From: Bradyrhizobium sp. BRP22
GTDB lineage: Bacteria > Pseudomonadota > Alphaproteobacteria > Rhizobiales > Xanthobacteraceae
Direction of reading: 5' to 3'
Length of the DNA stretch: 64,000 nt
Assembly: GCF_020194175.1 (NCBI RefSeq)
Contig: NZ_JADYVX010000002.1
Span: forward strand, 186,001 to 250,000
This document shows, one piece after another, positions 1 through 7,487 of this stretch. The notes under the pieces were generated by a model, which saw only the letters and a program-made list of their open reading frames with translations, was not told where the DNA came from and did not search any database. Numbering within the stretch: the stretch's first letter is position 1; each line of letters opens with the position of its first letter. The position numbers and the translations under genes are program-made.

Positions 1-175
1 TGCCGTCGAGCTGGAGATGGGCACGGGAATCGTACTGGAAAAATCCGACGATGAACTGCGTGCCGTCAGCGCAGCGATAGTTCCGGAACGCGCTCTGCGC
101 CGCCGCTTGCGACCCGCCGGCCACGGTTCCCGCCATCAAGACCGCGGCGAAGATCGCTGTCTGTCGATGATTCAT
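1..175 (-). CDS. MliC-like lysozyme inhibitor, N-terminal part
   Basis: Only the first 58 codons are present; the gene runs off the left edge. It begins at an ATG (175-173) preceded by an AGGGAC stretch, and opens with a signal peptide (hydrophobic AIFAAVLMAG, then an AAAQS cleavage region). The mature start, FRNYRCADGTQFIVGFF followed by LQLDG, resembles the start of MliC/PliC proteins, periplasmic or membrane-bound inhibitors of C-type lysozyme (YxCxDG pattern). No lipobox Cys is visible, so a soluble periplasmic form is inferred. The assignment rests on about 40 mature residues. Confidence 0.65.
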   Translation of the reverse strand, partial: MNHRQTAIFAAVLMAGTVAGGSQAAAQSAFRNYRCADGTQFIVGFFQYDSRAHLQLDG

Positions 176-276
176 GCTTCGTCCCTGGAGCCTGCTTGAG
201 TATAGACGAGTGCGGGACGCGCACCATCTCCGATCCGGTCATCTGCCTGCCGCAGAAGATTGATTAAGTCAGCCCG

Positions 277-1026
277 ATGCCAGACTCCCCTGCCCGACAT
301 TTCAATCTCGCCGGCGCCAGCAATTTCCGCGACCTCGGCGGCTACGCTACGCGCGACGGCCGCAGTGTCCGCTGGCGCCAGATCTTTCGCTCCAATCATC
401 TCGGCCGGCTCACCGACGACGACATCGCGGTGGTCCGCGGCCTCGGCGTCCGCTGCGCCTTCGATTTCCGCGGGCAGGAGGAGCGCGCGGAGGGCTTGTG
501 CGGGATGGCCGATATCACCGTGCATTCGCTGCCGGTCGAACCGACGGTGGTCGCCGCGCTCCGCGCCATCGCCGCCAGCGGCAATCCGCCGACCGAGAAC
601 GATGCCATCGAGGTGATGCGTGACTCCTATCGCAGCTATGTGCAGGAGAACACGCCGCGCTTCCGTGCGCTGTTTGCGCATCTGTTGGAGGACCGCGCAC
701 CGCTCGTCATCCATTGCAGCGCCGGCAAGGACCGCACCGGCTTCGCCTGCGCGCTGATCCTGCATGCGCTCGGTGTCCCCGATGAAGTGATCTCGGAAGA
801 CTATCTGCTGACCAATCGCTTCTATCGGCGCGACCCCTCCGTGACCAGCGACCTGCCTGACAGTGTCCTGCAGGTGATCGGCACGGCGCGGACCGCTTTC
901 CTGGCCACGTCGTTCGCGGCCATCAACGCCGATTACGGCGGTCTCGACAATTATATCCGCGACGGCCTTGGTGTCGGAGAAGCCGAGCGCAAGCAGCTTG
1001 CCGCGCTCTATCTCGAGAGACTTTAA
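277..1026 (+). CDS. tyrosine-protein phosphatase family protein
   Basis: A 249-aa cytoplasmic protein (no signal peptide). The N-terminal NFRDLGGYAT segment and the P-loop HCSAGKDRTG (residues ~147-156; CX5R with nucleophilic Cys and binding Arg) are hallmarks of the Y_phosphatase3 branch of dual-specificity/tyrosine phosphatases, which dephosphorylate phosphotyrosine or phosphoinositides. An Asp general acid cannot be assigned with certainty. Its TAA overlaps the stop codon of the convergent small gene on the other strand. The substrate is unknown. Confidence 0.9.
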   Translation: MPDSPARHFNLAGASNFRDLGGYATRDGRSVRWRQIFRSNHLGRLTDDDIAVVRGLGVRCAFDFRGQEERAEGLCGMADITVHSLPVEPTVVAALRAIAASGNPPTENDAIEVMRDSYRSYVQENTPRFRALFAHLLEDRAPLVIHCSAGKDRTGFACALILHALGVPDEVISEDYLLTNRFYRRDPSVTSDLPDSVLQVIGTARTAFLATSFAAINADYGGLDNYIRDGLGVGEAERKQLAALYLERL

Positions 1027-1220
1027 GCCGCCGCTTCCAGCTCGGCGTCGAGATCGGCGATGACTTCCTCGAACGCCGAGATCGCCTGCTGCACCGCCGC
1101 GATCTGCATCAACTCCCAACCGCTGACAGGACCGGTGCGGTTCTGCAACGCGACGACCAGGTCCCGCCGCTGCTCCTTAAGCTGAACGAGCGGTAAACCG
1201 TGATCGGGTAAGTTTCCCAT
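1023..1220 (-). CDS. small hypothetical protein (65 aa)
   Basis: A 65-aa acidic, helix-rich protein with no signal peptide or membrane segment. The C-terminal half (AAVQQAISAFEEVIADLDAE) looks like an amphipathic helix or short coiled coil, suggesting dimerisation or a small partner protein. ATG start at 1220. It converges on the phosphatase gene with overlapping stop codons. No function is recognised; compact composition and local base use fit a real gene. Confidence 0.55.
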   Translation of the reverse strand: MGNLPDHGLPLVQLKEQRRDLVVALQNRTGPVSGWELMQIAAVQQAISAFEEVIADLDAELEAAA

Positions 1221-1325
1221 GGTGTGATCCCCTGCCTTGATCGGACCTCACTTGTAGCGAATGGCTTCTGCGATCGACTTACGGAAGTTGCGCAAATTTT
1301 ACCGATCAACGGCAGGGCCCTAGTC

Positions 1326-2051
1326 CTACGTGGATGGCGGCGCTTCTGTCGCCTGCTTGATCACGTCGAACAGTGCATGCGTGACGCAGCCTGTCGCCCA
1401 CTCGCTGGTGTGAAGTCCCCCGCCATCATCCAGTTCCGGAAGCGGGACGTTGTCTTCCACCACCCAGCGCTGCATGAGAGCAAAACGACTGAATAAATTG
1501 ACGCCTTTCGCATTGGCGACGCTCGAGATCAGAGCGGTCATTTCCTTCGACCGTTTCAGCTTGCTGGGCTCCTCGACGACAGCCCTTACGTATTGGGAGT
1601 CCATGATCACGACGTCTGCCGGCAACGTGGACAGCATGTCGAGTCCAACTTCGATCGCTGCCCTCACCTCGTCCGGATTATAGTGGTCGCGATAGACCGC
1701 GTTGGTGCCGACCTGCCAGATTACAAGCGCTGGTGCTTCGCCGAGAACATCGGATTCGAAGCGGGACAATTCTTCGGGAGCCTCCTGCCCTCCGATGCCG
1801 CGGTTGAGAATGTCGATCATGCGGCCATAGAAGCCTTGTATCCCGTGCCTATCGCCCTGCCGCAACAGCATTTCGAGCCGCGGCGGATAAGGCAGCACAC
1901 CTTCAGTACCAGCGGTCGAGGACGATCCAATGGCCACGACCTTGACCTTACGCTGATGTCTCAGCGCATTCGCGAAATGGGTCAGCGGTTTGAATTTGAA
2001 GAGCTCGAGGTGCTTGTTGCAGGGCTGTTGCGCGCTAGGCATTGGAAACAT
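1326..2051 (-). CDS. SGNH/GDSL hydrolase family protein
   Basis: A 241-aa protein with the layout of an SGNH hydrolase: block I around VVAIGSSSTAGTEG (nucleophilic Ser in a GSSS version of GDS), block III WQVGTNAVYRD (Gly/Asn oxyanion residues), and a C-terminal DDGGGLHTSEW with the Asp and His of the triad. These enzymes cleave ester bonds, often in polysaccharide acetyl groups or lipids. No clear signal peptide is seen, though the first ~30 residues before the core are unexplained. It stands alone. Substrate unknown. Confidence 0.8.
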   Translation of the reverse strand: MFPMPSAQQPCNKHLELFKFKPLTHFANALRHQRKVKVVAIGSSSTAGTEGVLPYPPRLEMLLRQGDRHGIQGFYGRMIDILNRGIGGQEAPEELSRFESDVLGEAPALVIWQVGTNAVYRDHYNPDEVRAAIEVGLDMLSTLPADVVIMDSQYVRAVVEEPSKLKRSKEMTALISSVANAKGVNLFSRFALMQRWVVEDNVPLPELDDGGGLHTSEWATGCVTHALFDVIKQATEAPPST

Positions 2052-2156
2052 CCTCTACGAGAATAGTTTGAAATATTCGCGTATTTGGCGACGAATTGCG
2101 GAGCATTGCAAATGACATTCTCCTGATCATAGTGTGCGCTGCAGCTTACCGGCCCC

Positions 2157-2161
2157 GGGAG
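2157..2161 (+). promoter_or_regulatory. ribosome binding site deciding the SDR start
   Basis: GGGAG lies 5 nt before the ATG at 2167. It favours that start over the in-frame upstream GTG at 2134, whose extra 11 codons are not part of the SDR fold. Confidence 0.5.
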
Positions 2162-2166
2162 TAGTC

Positions 2167-2847
2167 ATGCAGGACAAGGTCGTCATCATCACCGGCGCAT
2201 TGGGCGCACTCGGCAAAGCGGTCGTAGAGGAGGCCCTGGCGCGCGGCGCGCGTGTGGCCGCAGTTGATCATGCACCGTCATCGCTATCGCCGACCTCGAG
2301 CCGGATCGAACTCGGTGGCGTCGACCTGACCGACACGGCACAGGCGAAAACGGCGATCGACGCTGCGGCGACGCATTTCGGCCGGCTCGATGCCCTGATC
2401 AACATCGCCGGCGGCTTTGCCTTCAAGACGGTCGCGGACGGCGATCCGGCGACCTGGCAGCGGATGTATGCGCTCAACGTCACGACCGCGCTCAACGCCT
2501 CGCGCGCGGCGATCCCGCATCTTCTTGGGTCCAGCGCCGCGCGCATCATCAATATCGGCGCGCTCGGTGCACTGCAGGCTGATGCCGGCATGGGCGCCTA
2601 TGCCGCTTCGAAATCCGGCGTGCATCGCCTGACCGAAGCGCTGGCCGTCGAGCACAAGGGCAAGATCACCGTCAACGCCGTGCTGCCTTCGATCATCGAC
2701 ACGGCCGCCAACCGCGCCAGCATGCCGAAGGCGGATTTCTCAAAATGGGTGACGCCGAAGGAACTCGCCGACGTCATCCTGTTCCTCGCCAGCGACGCAG
2801 CCAGCGCAGTCACCGGCGCGCTGTTGCCGGTGAATGGGCGCGTTTGA
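2167..2847 (+). CDS. SDR family oxidoreductase
   Basis: A 226-aa short-chain dehydrogenase/reductase. The N terminus has the Rossmann nucleotide site (VVIITGALGALG, a TGxxGxxG variant), a later NIAGG motif, and the catalytic YAASK (Tyr/Lys) around residues 145-150, with Ser shortly before. The C-terminal TGALLPVNGR is typical of classical SDRs. It catalyses NAD(P)-dependent oxidation or reduction of an alcohol/carbonyl whose identity cannot be read from sequence. No operon partner. Confidence 0.9.
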   Translation: MQDKVVIITGALGALGKAVVEEALARGARVAAVDHAPSSLSPTSSRIELGGVDLTDTAQAKTAIDAAATHFGRLDALINIAGGFAFKTVADGDPATWQRMYALNVTTALNASRAAIPHLLGSSAARIINIGALGALQADAGMGAYAASKSGVHRLTEALAVEHKGKITVNAVLPSIIDTAANRASMPKADFSKWVTPKELADVILFLASDAASAVTGALLPVNGRV

Positions 2848-2964
2848 ACGCTCGCACTGTCATCATCCGCGAAGGCGGATGATCCAGTATCCCACAGAGC
2901 TGAGTTATATACGGATGATTTGCCGTTTACTGGATACCCCGCATGCGCGGGCTATGATAGTCGC

Positions 2965-3672
2965 TCACGCCTCCACCAGCTTCTTCAGCACCGCCTTGAA
3001 GCGGATGCTGCGCTTGCCGGCGAGCGCGGTAGCCTCGGCCTCGGCGCCTTCGGAGTAATACGTGCCGGAAAAGCCGATGCCGACTTCCTGGCCGCCGAAC
3101 AGCGGCCGCTCGCCCAGGCTCGGCGTATGCTCGCGATTGACGATCTCGCCCTTCCATCGGCCATTCGTGGCGGTGTAGGCGCCGATGTAATCGAAATAGG
3201 CATCGCCGCCGCGGATGCGGCCGTCATGCAGCATCATCACGCCGGTATTGCCGCCGTCGAGCCCATCGAGCATGCGAATGTGGATGGAGTAGAGCCCGTT
3301 GCCGATGCCATCGGGCCCAATCCTGCCGGGCGCGGGCGCGTCCTTGTCGTTGATCGGGGTCAGGATCGCCGTGAACACGATGCCGGGCAAGGCGACGGTC
3401 CCGCCCTCGAAATGCACGTCCTCACCCCTGCGCGCCCCCTTGAACGTCATGACGATGTTGTCGATCGGGAACATCGGCACGTAATTGGGATCGTGATTGT
3501 GCCGCGACATCTTCATCTCAAGCGAGACAATGCCGCCCGCCTCCGTATAGCTGCCGATGAAGGACGAACCGGAATTTCCGCCATAGAGCTTGCCGGAGGC
3601 GGTTGCGAACACCACGCCGCAACCGGTCCCCCGCACCGTCCTGAACGAAAATTTGTACAGTCCCTGCAGCAC
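2965..3672 (-). CDS. tandem GrlR-like domain protein
   Basis: About 235 aa built of two related halves. The first (LQGLYKFSFRT, GVVFATASGKLYGGNSGSSFIGSYTE, then MKMSRHN) and the second (LYSIHIRMLDG, GVMMLHDGRIRGGDAYFDYIGAY) each repeat the GrlR pattern of a small beta-barrel with a GDSxYxYxGxY-type strand. GrlR is known from enterobacterial type III secretion as an antagonist of GrlA, but related proteins are widespread without type III loci. Start is uncertain: GTG 3672 fits the family N terminus, ATG 3720 would add 16 residues; neither has a strong ribosome site. It is divergent from the DUF2161 gene, 186 bp apart. Role here unknown. Confidence 0.7.
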   Translation of the reverse strand: MLQGLYKFSFRTVRGTGCGVVFATASGKLYGGNSGSSFIGSYTEAGGIVSLEMKMSRHNHDPNYVPMFPIDNIVMTFKGARRGEDVHFEGGTVALPGIVFTAILTPINDKDAPAPGRIGPDGIGNGLYSIHIRMLDGLDGGNTGVMMLHDGRIRGGDAYFDYIGAYTATNGRWKGEIVNREHTPSLGERPLFGGQEVGIGFSGTYYSEGAEAEATALAGKRSIRFKAVLKKLVEA

Positions 3673-3858
3673 TTGGCGCCCACTTCGCGCGACAAATGCA
3701 CCAGCTCCCGCGCGCACCATTTGCTCGCGCAGGCTCGCCGATCGCCATTTGATCTTGTCCCATAACAACACTAGCCGTTTTGACACCGTCGCGGCAAACG
3801 CTTTGCGGTAAACTTCTGCAACTGAGTCGTGGCATTTCGCGACTGGAGAATCCTGCGC

Positions 3859-4560
3859 GTGGAAACGTCGCTCTATCTGCCCGTCAAACGGTTCCTCGAA
3901 AAGCTCGGCTTCACTGTGAAGGGCGAGATCGGCGGCTGCGACCTCGTGGCGCTCAGCGGCGACGATCCGCCGCTCGTCGTGGTCGGTGAGCTGAAACTCA
4001 CTTTCAACCTGGAACTGATCCTCCAGGCCGTCGATCGCGCCGGCGCCTGCGACGAGATCTGGATCGCGGCGAATCTGTCGACGCGCGGCAAGGGCCGCGA
4101 AAGCGATGCGCGCTACCGCAATCTCTGCCGCCGCCTCGGCTTCGGCATGCTGGGAGTGACCGGCGCCGGCGAGGTCGAGGTGCTGGTGAAACCGCCGACC
4201 ACGGCGCCGCGCCGCAATCCAAAGAAGCGCTCGCGCCTGGTTGCCGAGCACAATCGCCGCAAGGGCGATCCCGTGATGGGCGGCAGCACGCGCTCACCGA
4301 TCATGACGGCCTACCGCCAGCAGGCGCTCGCCTGCGCGTCGGCGCTCGCGAATGGACCACGACGCGTGCGTGACCTCCGGGTCGATATTCCGGACGCCGG
4401 CAAGATCCTGCTGCATAATGTCTATGGCTGGTTCGATCGTGCCGAGCGCGGAATTTATGTGCTGACCGACGCAGGCCGCGCCGCGTTGCAGCGCTGGCCG
4501 CAGCCGCCGCTTGATTCAGCAGCTACAGTGGCGGCTCCGATGCGAATGACGACGGCGTAG
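3859..4560 (+). CDS. DUF2161 family PD-(D/E)XK nuclease-fold protein
   Basis: A 233-aa protein opening METSLYLPVKRFLEKLGF. The GCDLVAL and VVVGELKLTF strands supply the Asp and ExK of a PD-(D/E)XK nuclease fold (residues ~30 and ~50), as in DUF2161 proteins described as putative phosphodiesterases. The C-terminal third (RDLRVDIPDAGKILLHNVYGWFDRAERGIYVLTDAG) looks like a winged-helix DNA-binding domain. The GTG at 3859 is chosen because GGAGAA (3845-3850) sits 8 nt upstream and the family starts at this point. Biological target unknown; a DNA-processing role is inference. Confidence 0.82.
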   Translation: METSLYLPVKRFLEKLGFTVKGEIGGCDLVALSGDDPPLVVVGELKLTFNLELILQAVDRAGACDEIWIAANLSTRGKGRESDARYRNLCRRLGFGMLGVTGAGEVEVLVKPPTTAPRRNPKKRSRLVAEHNRRKGDPVMGGSTRSPIMTAYRQQALACASALANGPRRVRDLRVDIPDAGKILLHNVYGWFDRAERGIYVLTDAGRAALQRWPQPPLDSAATVAAPMRMTTA

Positions 4561-4945
4561 CGTAGCGATGCACGATTACGGTGCACAACCGGTAACGATC
4601 GCGCGATGAGGTGGGCAAATCAGAGCATGATCCGGAAAAGCGGAGACCGGTTTTCCGAAAAGATCATGTTCGAACAAGGAGATCAGATCATGGTCCGATA
4701 ACGTCCGATCGGAGCATGATCTGGAGAAAGTCTACGGTGCATGGCTGGATTGCCATGTCAATTTCATATTGCAATGCAACAATATGCTGCCTAGGTATCC
4801 GGCCCAAAGTGTGATCCGGAAAAGGTAGCTCCGGCTCTTCCTCGCAACAGACACGAAGCGTTTTGCGCGGAGATCCATGCTTACATCAAAGAGGCGGGCG
4901 GACGACTATTCGCAGAACCGTCGTTGCGCTCCCAGCGAGGCCCCA
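4561..4945. other. gene-free stretch with palindromic repeat
   Basis: About 385 bp without a convincing gene. It contains one clear imperfect palindrome (4623-4675) and two weaker echoes of the same motif (GAGCATGATCTGG near 4711, GTGATCCGGAAAA near 4811), which suggests decayed copies of one repeat family. Confidence 0.6.
4623..4675. repeat. intergenic palindromic repeat, GAGCATGATCCGGAAAA family
   Basis: GAGCATGATCCGGAAAAGCG is followed by ACCGGTTTTCCGAAAAGATC and ATGTTC, giving an imperfect inverted repeat of about 50 bp (GATC..CGGAAAA / TTTTCCG..GATC). The same motif appears degenerate near 13010 (TGATCCGGAAGAGCGGGTTTTC). From general knowledge, such elements are common between genes in Bradyrhizobium. 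Confidence 0.65.
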
Positions 4946-5248
4946 ATGAGCGAAGACTGGCAAACGAAATATGGTCCCCGGCGCGTGAGGCGCGATCCGC
5001 CCACGCTGGAGGAAGCGATCTTCGCCGCCGTCGGCATCACCGACGACCTCGAGCAGCAGGCCGAGATCGCCTCCGCCTTGATGGGCCTTCCCTACGAGCA
5101 GGTGCTGGCCGAGGTGAAGAAGACAGCGCGCACCACCGCGAGGTCGGCGACCCGCGTGATCGCGGGCGAGCAAGGCGCGCAGCGCGCGGTCGTGGTCGAG
5201 CGGCGTGTCGTCCGCCGGTTCGGCAACGACAAGCGGACCGGCACCTAA
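4946..5248 (+). CDS. hypothetical protein (100 aa)
   Basis: A 100-aa cytoplasmic protein starting at ATG 4946 behind a GCGAGG ribosome-like site. The central part (LEEAIFAAVGITDDLEQQAEIASALMGLPYEQVLAEVKK) is helical and acidic; the C terminus is basic (VVERRVVRRFGNDKRTG). Pattern suggests a small helical protein with a basic tail that might bind nucleic acid, but no family is recognised. An upstream in-frame ATG (4877) is less likely. Confidence 0.6.
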   Translation: MSEDWQTKYGPRRVRRDPPTLEEAIFAAVGITDDLEQQAEIASALMGLPYEQVLAEVKKTARTTARSATRVIAGEQGAQRAVVVERRVVRRFGNDKRTGT

Positions 5249-5284
5249 GCGCGCCGGTTGACGAGGTCTGGAGGCGCGCGCCGG

Positions 5285-5902
5285 TCAGGCGGCGCGGCCC
5301 CAGCCGTACATCTTGAACACCATCTGCCAATAGGCGCGATTGAGATTTGCGATCGCACGCGCCGCATCGAGCGGCGCGACCGTCGCGGCCGGGATCGGTT
5401 CCAGCTGGCCGTGCGGCGCCAGATCGATGCTGCCGGTGGATTCACCGTGGCGAAACGTCAGCTTCGCGCCGAACTTGCTGGCGAGCGCTCGCATCGCCTC
5501 GTTCTGTGCGCCGGTGGTGATCCGAAGCGAGCGATGGCCCCTCGCCCGCGCCTCTGCGATCAGCTTACGGAACAGGATGCTGCCGACGCCCTTGCGGCGC
5601 GCCGAGCGCTCCACGCTGAAGGCGATCTCGGGTTCGCCATCCGGCGATTGCTCCGGCGGATGCAGTTCGGCCGCACCGCGCACCGCGCCGTCCTCGAAAT
5701 AGGCGATGATGACGGTGCCGTCATTGGCGCATTTCTCGGCGTAGCGCTTGATGAAGCCGTCATCCATGAAGCCATGGAAGCGATCATAGCGGCTGGTTCG
5801 GTCCAGCCTCAGCAGATGATCCCGCAGCAGCGGCACTTCCGATCGGCTCAGAGTCCGGACGGTGCCTTTGGCCGGCGCCGAACCGGTAGAATCGTAATTC
5901 AT
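5285..5902 (-). CDS. GNAT family N-acetyltransferase
   Basis: A 205-aa protein with the GNAT core: strand VIIAYFEDGAVRGAAEL, then AFSVERSARRKGVGSILFRKLIAEARARG, where R-R-K-G-V-G matches the acetyl-CoA pyrophosphate loop (Q/RxxGxG/A), and a following beta-alpha segment SLRITTGAQNEAMRALASKFGA. Known family chemistry is transfer of an acetyl group from acetyl-CoA to an amine. AGGAG lies 9 nt before ATG 5902. Substrate unknown; monocistronic. Confidence 0.87.
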   Translation of the reverse strand: MNYDSTGSAPAKGTVRTLSRSEVPLLRDHLLRLDRTSRYDRFHGFMDDGFIKRYAEKCANDGTVIIAYFEDGAVRGAAELHPPEQSPDGEPEIAFSVERSARRKGVGSILFRKLIAEARARGHRSLRITTGAQNEAMRALASKFGAKLTFRHGESTGSIDLAPHGQLEPIPAATVAPLDAARAIANLNRAYWQMVFKMYGWGRAA

Positions 5903-6067
5903 TCCATAACTCCTCGTGGCAGCCCTCGAGGAGGCGTCGAATCCCTAGATGCCCAATATTGTGCGTCGCAGCATGTAATTCAAGTACGTAGATTCACCGA
6001 ATGTCGCATCCGGATTCACTAGATCTTTCATATTGAATCGATTGATGAATCCAGGACTACGCGCGCA

Positions 6068-6466
6068 CTATAATACCATCTGAGTCTGCGTCACCACGGC
6101 AACCAGCTTGCCGTCCTCGGTTTCCAATCGGGTCTGCCAGACCTGCGTGCGCCGCCCGCGATGGACCGGCGTGGCGATGGCAATGACCGTGGTCCCCTCC
6201 CTGGCGCCGCCGATGAAATTGGTCTTGCTCTCGATCGTGGTGGTCCCCTTGGCATCCTCGGGCAGGTTGATCACGGTTGCGGCTGCCCCGACCGAATCCG
6301 CCAGCGCCATCACGGCGCCGCCGTGGATGGTGTGATGCAATGTGCAGAGGTCCGGCCGCACCAGCATTTTCGCCACCACGCGGTCCTTCTCGGCTTCCGT
6401 AAAGGTGACGCCCTTCAGTTCCGCGAACGGCATCTTCATCGATTGGATCTTCTCCAGCGGCGTCAT
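6068..6466 (-). CDS. PaaI family hotdog thioesterase
   Basis: A 132-aa hotdog-fold protein. HHTIHGGAVMALADSVGAAA (residues ~45-65) carries the HGG(M/A) motif and the helix of PaaI-type acyl-CoA thioesterases, followed by TTTIESKTNFIGGAREG, a typical beta-strand pair. The family hydrolyses acyl- or aryl-acyl-CoA thioesters. Start ATG 6466 is preceded by GGGAGGAC; an upstream in-frame extension to 6562 looks non-coding. Substrate cannot be inferred. Confidence 0.87.
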   Translation of the reverse strand: MTPLEKIQSMKMPFAELKGVTFTEAEKDRVVAKMLVRPDLCTLHHTIHGGAVMALADSVGAAATVINLPEDAKGTTTIESKTNFIGGAREGTTVIAIATPVHRGRRTQVWQTRLETEDGKLVAVVTQTQMVL

Positions 6467-6588
6467 GCGTCCTCCCGTTTTGTTGTGCGCGCGGCAGCGG
6501 CGGAGAATGGACGGAGGCGGTAAATCAGGCAATGACGTCGGAGGTAATGGCCGGCGTGACAATGCGCGGCCAATGACAGAGATTTTCG

Positions 6589-7377
6589 ATGCGCCACTTC
6601 CCTCCCCGCCGGATCGTCTGCCTCACCGAGGAAACCGTGGAGACGCTATATTTGCTCGGCGAGCAGGACCGCATCGTCGGCGTCTCCGGCTATGCGGTGC
6701 GACCGCCGCAGGTCCGGCGCGAGAAACCGCGCGTCGCGGCGTTCATCTCGGCCGACATCCCGAAAATCCTGGCGCTCGAGCCGGACCTCGTCCTAGCTTT
6801 CTCCGACATCCAGGCTGATATCGTGGCCGATCTGGTGCGGGCCGGCGTCGACGTTCACGTCTTCAACCAGCGCGACATTGCCGGCATCATGGCGATGATC
6901 CGCACGCTGGGCGCCATGGTCGGCGCCACGGAACGCGCCGCCCAGCTTGCGACAGGCTTCGAGCAGCGCCTTGCCGCGATCGCCGCGACGCCACGTTCAC
7001 AGCCGAAGCCAAAAGTCTATTTTGAGGAATGGGACGATCCCTTGATCTCTGGCATTGGCTGGGTCGCCGAACTGATCGAGATCGCCGGCGGCGAAGACGC
7101 GCTGCCAGACTTGCGGTTTCAGAAGGCGGCGAAGGATCGCATCATCACGCCCGAGGCCGTGCGCGATGCCGCGCCCGACGTGATCCTCGCCTCCTGGTGC
7201 GGCAAGAAGGTCGTGCCCGACCGCATCCGCAACCGTCCCGGCTGGAGCGACATTCCCGCCGTGCGCAATAACCGCATCGTCGAGATCAAGTCGACGATCA
7301 TCTTGCAGCCAGGCCCAGCCGCACTCACCGATGGGCTGGACGCGATCGTGAAAGCGTTGTGGCCGTCGCAGGCCTGA
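6589..7377 (+). CDS. BtuF-like cobalamin/iron-type substrate-binding protein
   Basis: A 262-aa protein of the periplasmic binding fold used for vitamin B12 and siderophores: RIVCLTEETVETLYLLGEQDRIVGVSGY at the start, DIPKILALEPDLVLAFSDIQ, then a second lobe with SGIGWVAELIEIAGGEDAL and ITPEAVRDAAPDVILASWCG. Unlike classical BtuF it has no signal peptide: the family core begins at residue ~8. No permease or ATPase gene is nearby. It may be cytoplasmic, start further upstream, or work with unlinked components. Confidence 0.78.
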   Translation: MRHFPPRRIVCLTEETVETLYLLGEQDRIVGVSGYAVRPPQVRREKPRVAAFISADIPKILALEPDLVLAFSDIQADIVADLVRAGVDVHVFNQRDIAGIMAMIRTLGAMVGATERAAQLATGFEQRLAAIAATPRSQPKPKVYFEEWDDPLISGIGWVAELIEIAGGEDALPDLRFQKAAKDRIITPEAVRDAAPDVILASWCGKKVVPDRIRNRPGWSDIPAVRNNRIVEIKSTIILQPGPAALTDGLDAIVKALWPSQA

Positions 7378-7389
7378 ACTCCCACAGCT

Positions 7390-7465
7390 GTCATTGCGAG
7401 CGCAGCGAAGCAATCCATGGCGCCGCGCGTGGAGAGATGGATTGCTTCGCTCCACTCGCAATGAC
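7390..7465. repeat. inverted repeat, GTCATTGCGAGCG family
   Basis: GTCATTGCGAGCGCAGCGAA-GCAATCCAT is matched by ATGGATTGCTTCGCTC..CTCGCAATGAC, a ~76-bp imperfect palindrome between the convergent BtuF-like and M20 genes. It could form a stem in RNA from either strand and may act as a shared terminator. Elements like it are common in Bradyrhizobium and Rhodopseudomonas. Confidence 0.75.
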
Positions 7466-7487
7466 GAGTTGAAAGAGCGTGGCAGAG

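Noticed and set aside
172..1119. 315-codon minus-strand frame over the phosphatase gene
   Set aside because: It is antisense to a well-defined tyrosine phosphatase and its residue content is typical of GC-rich shadow translation.
2965..4251. 428-codon extension of the GrlR-like protein
   Set aside because: The upstream part lies antisense to the DUF2161 gene and matches no family; the real start must be after 3829.
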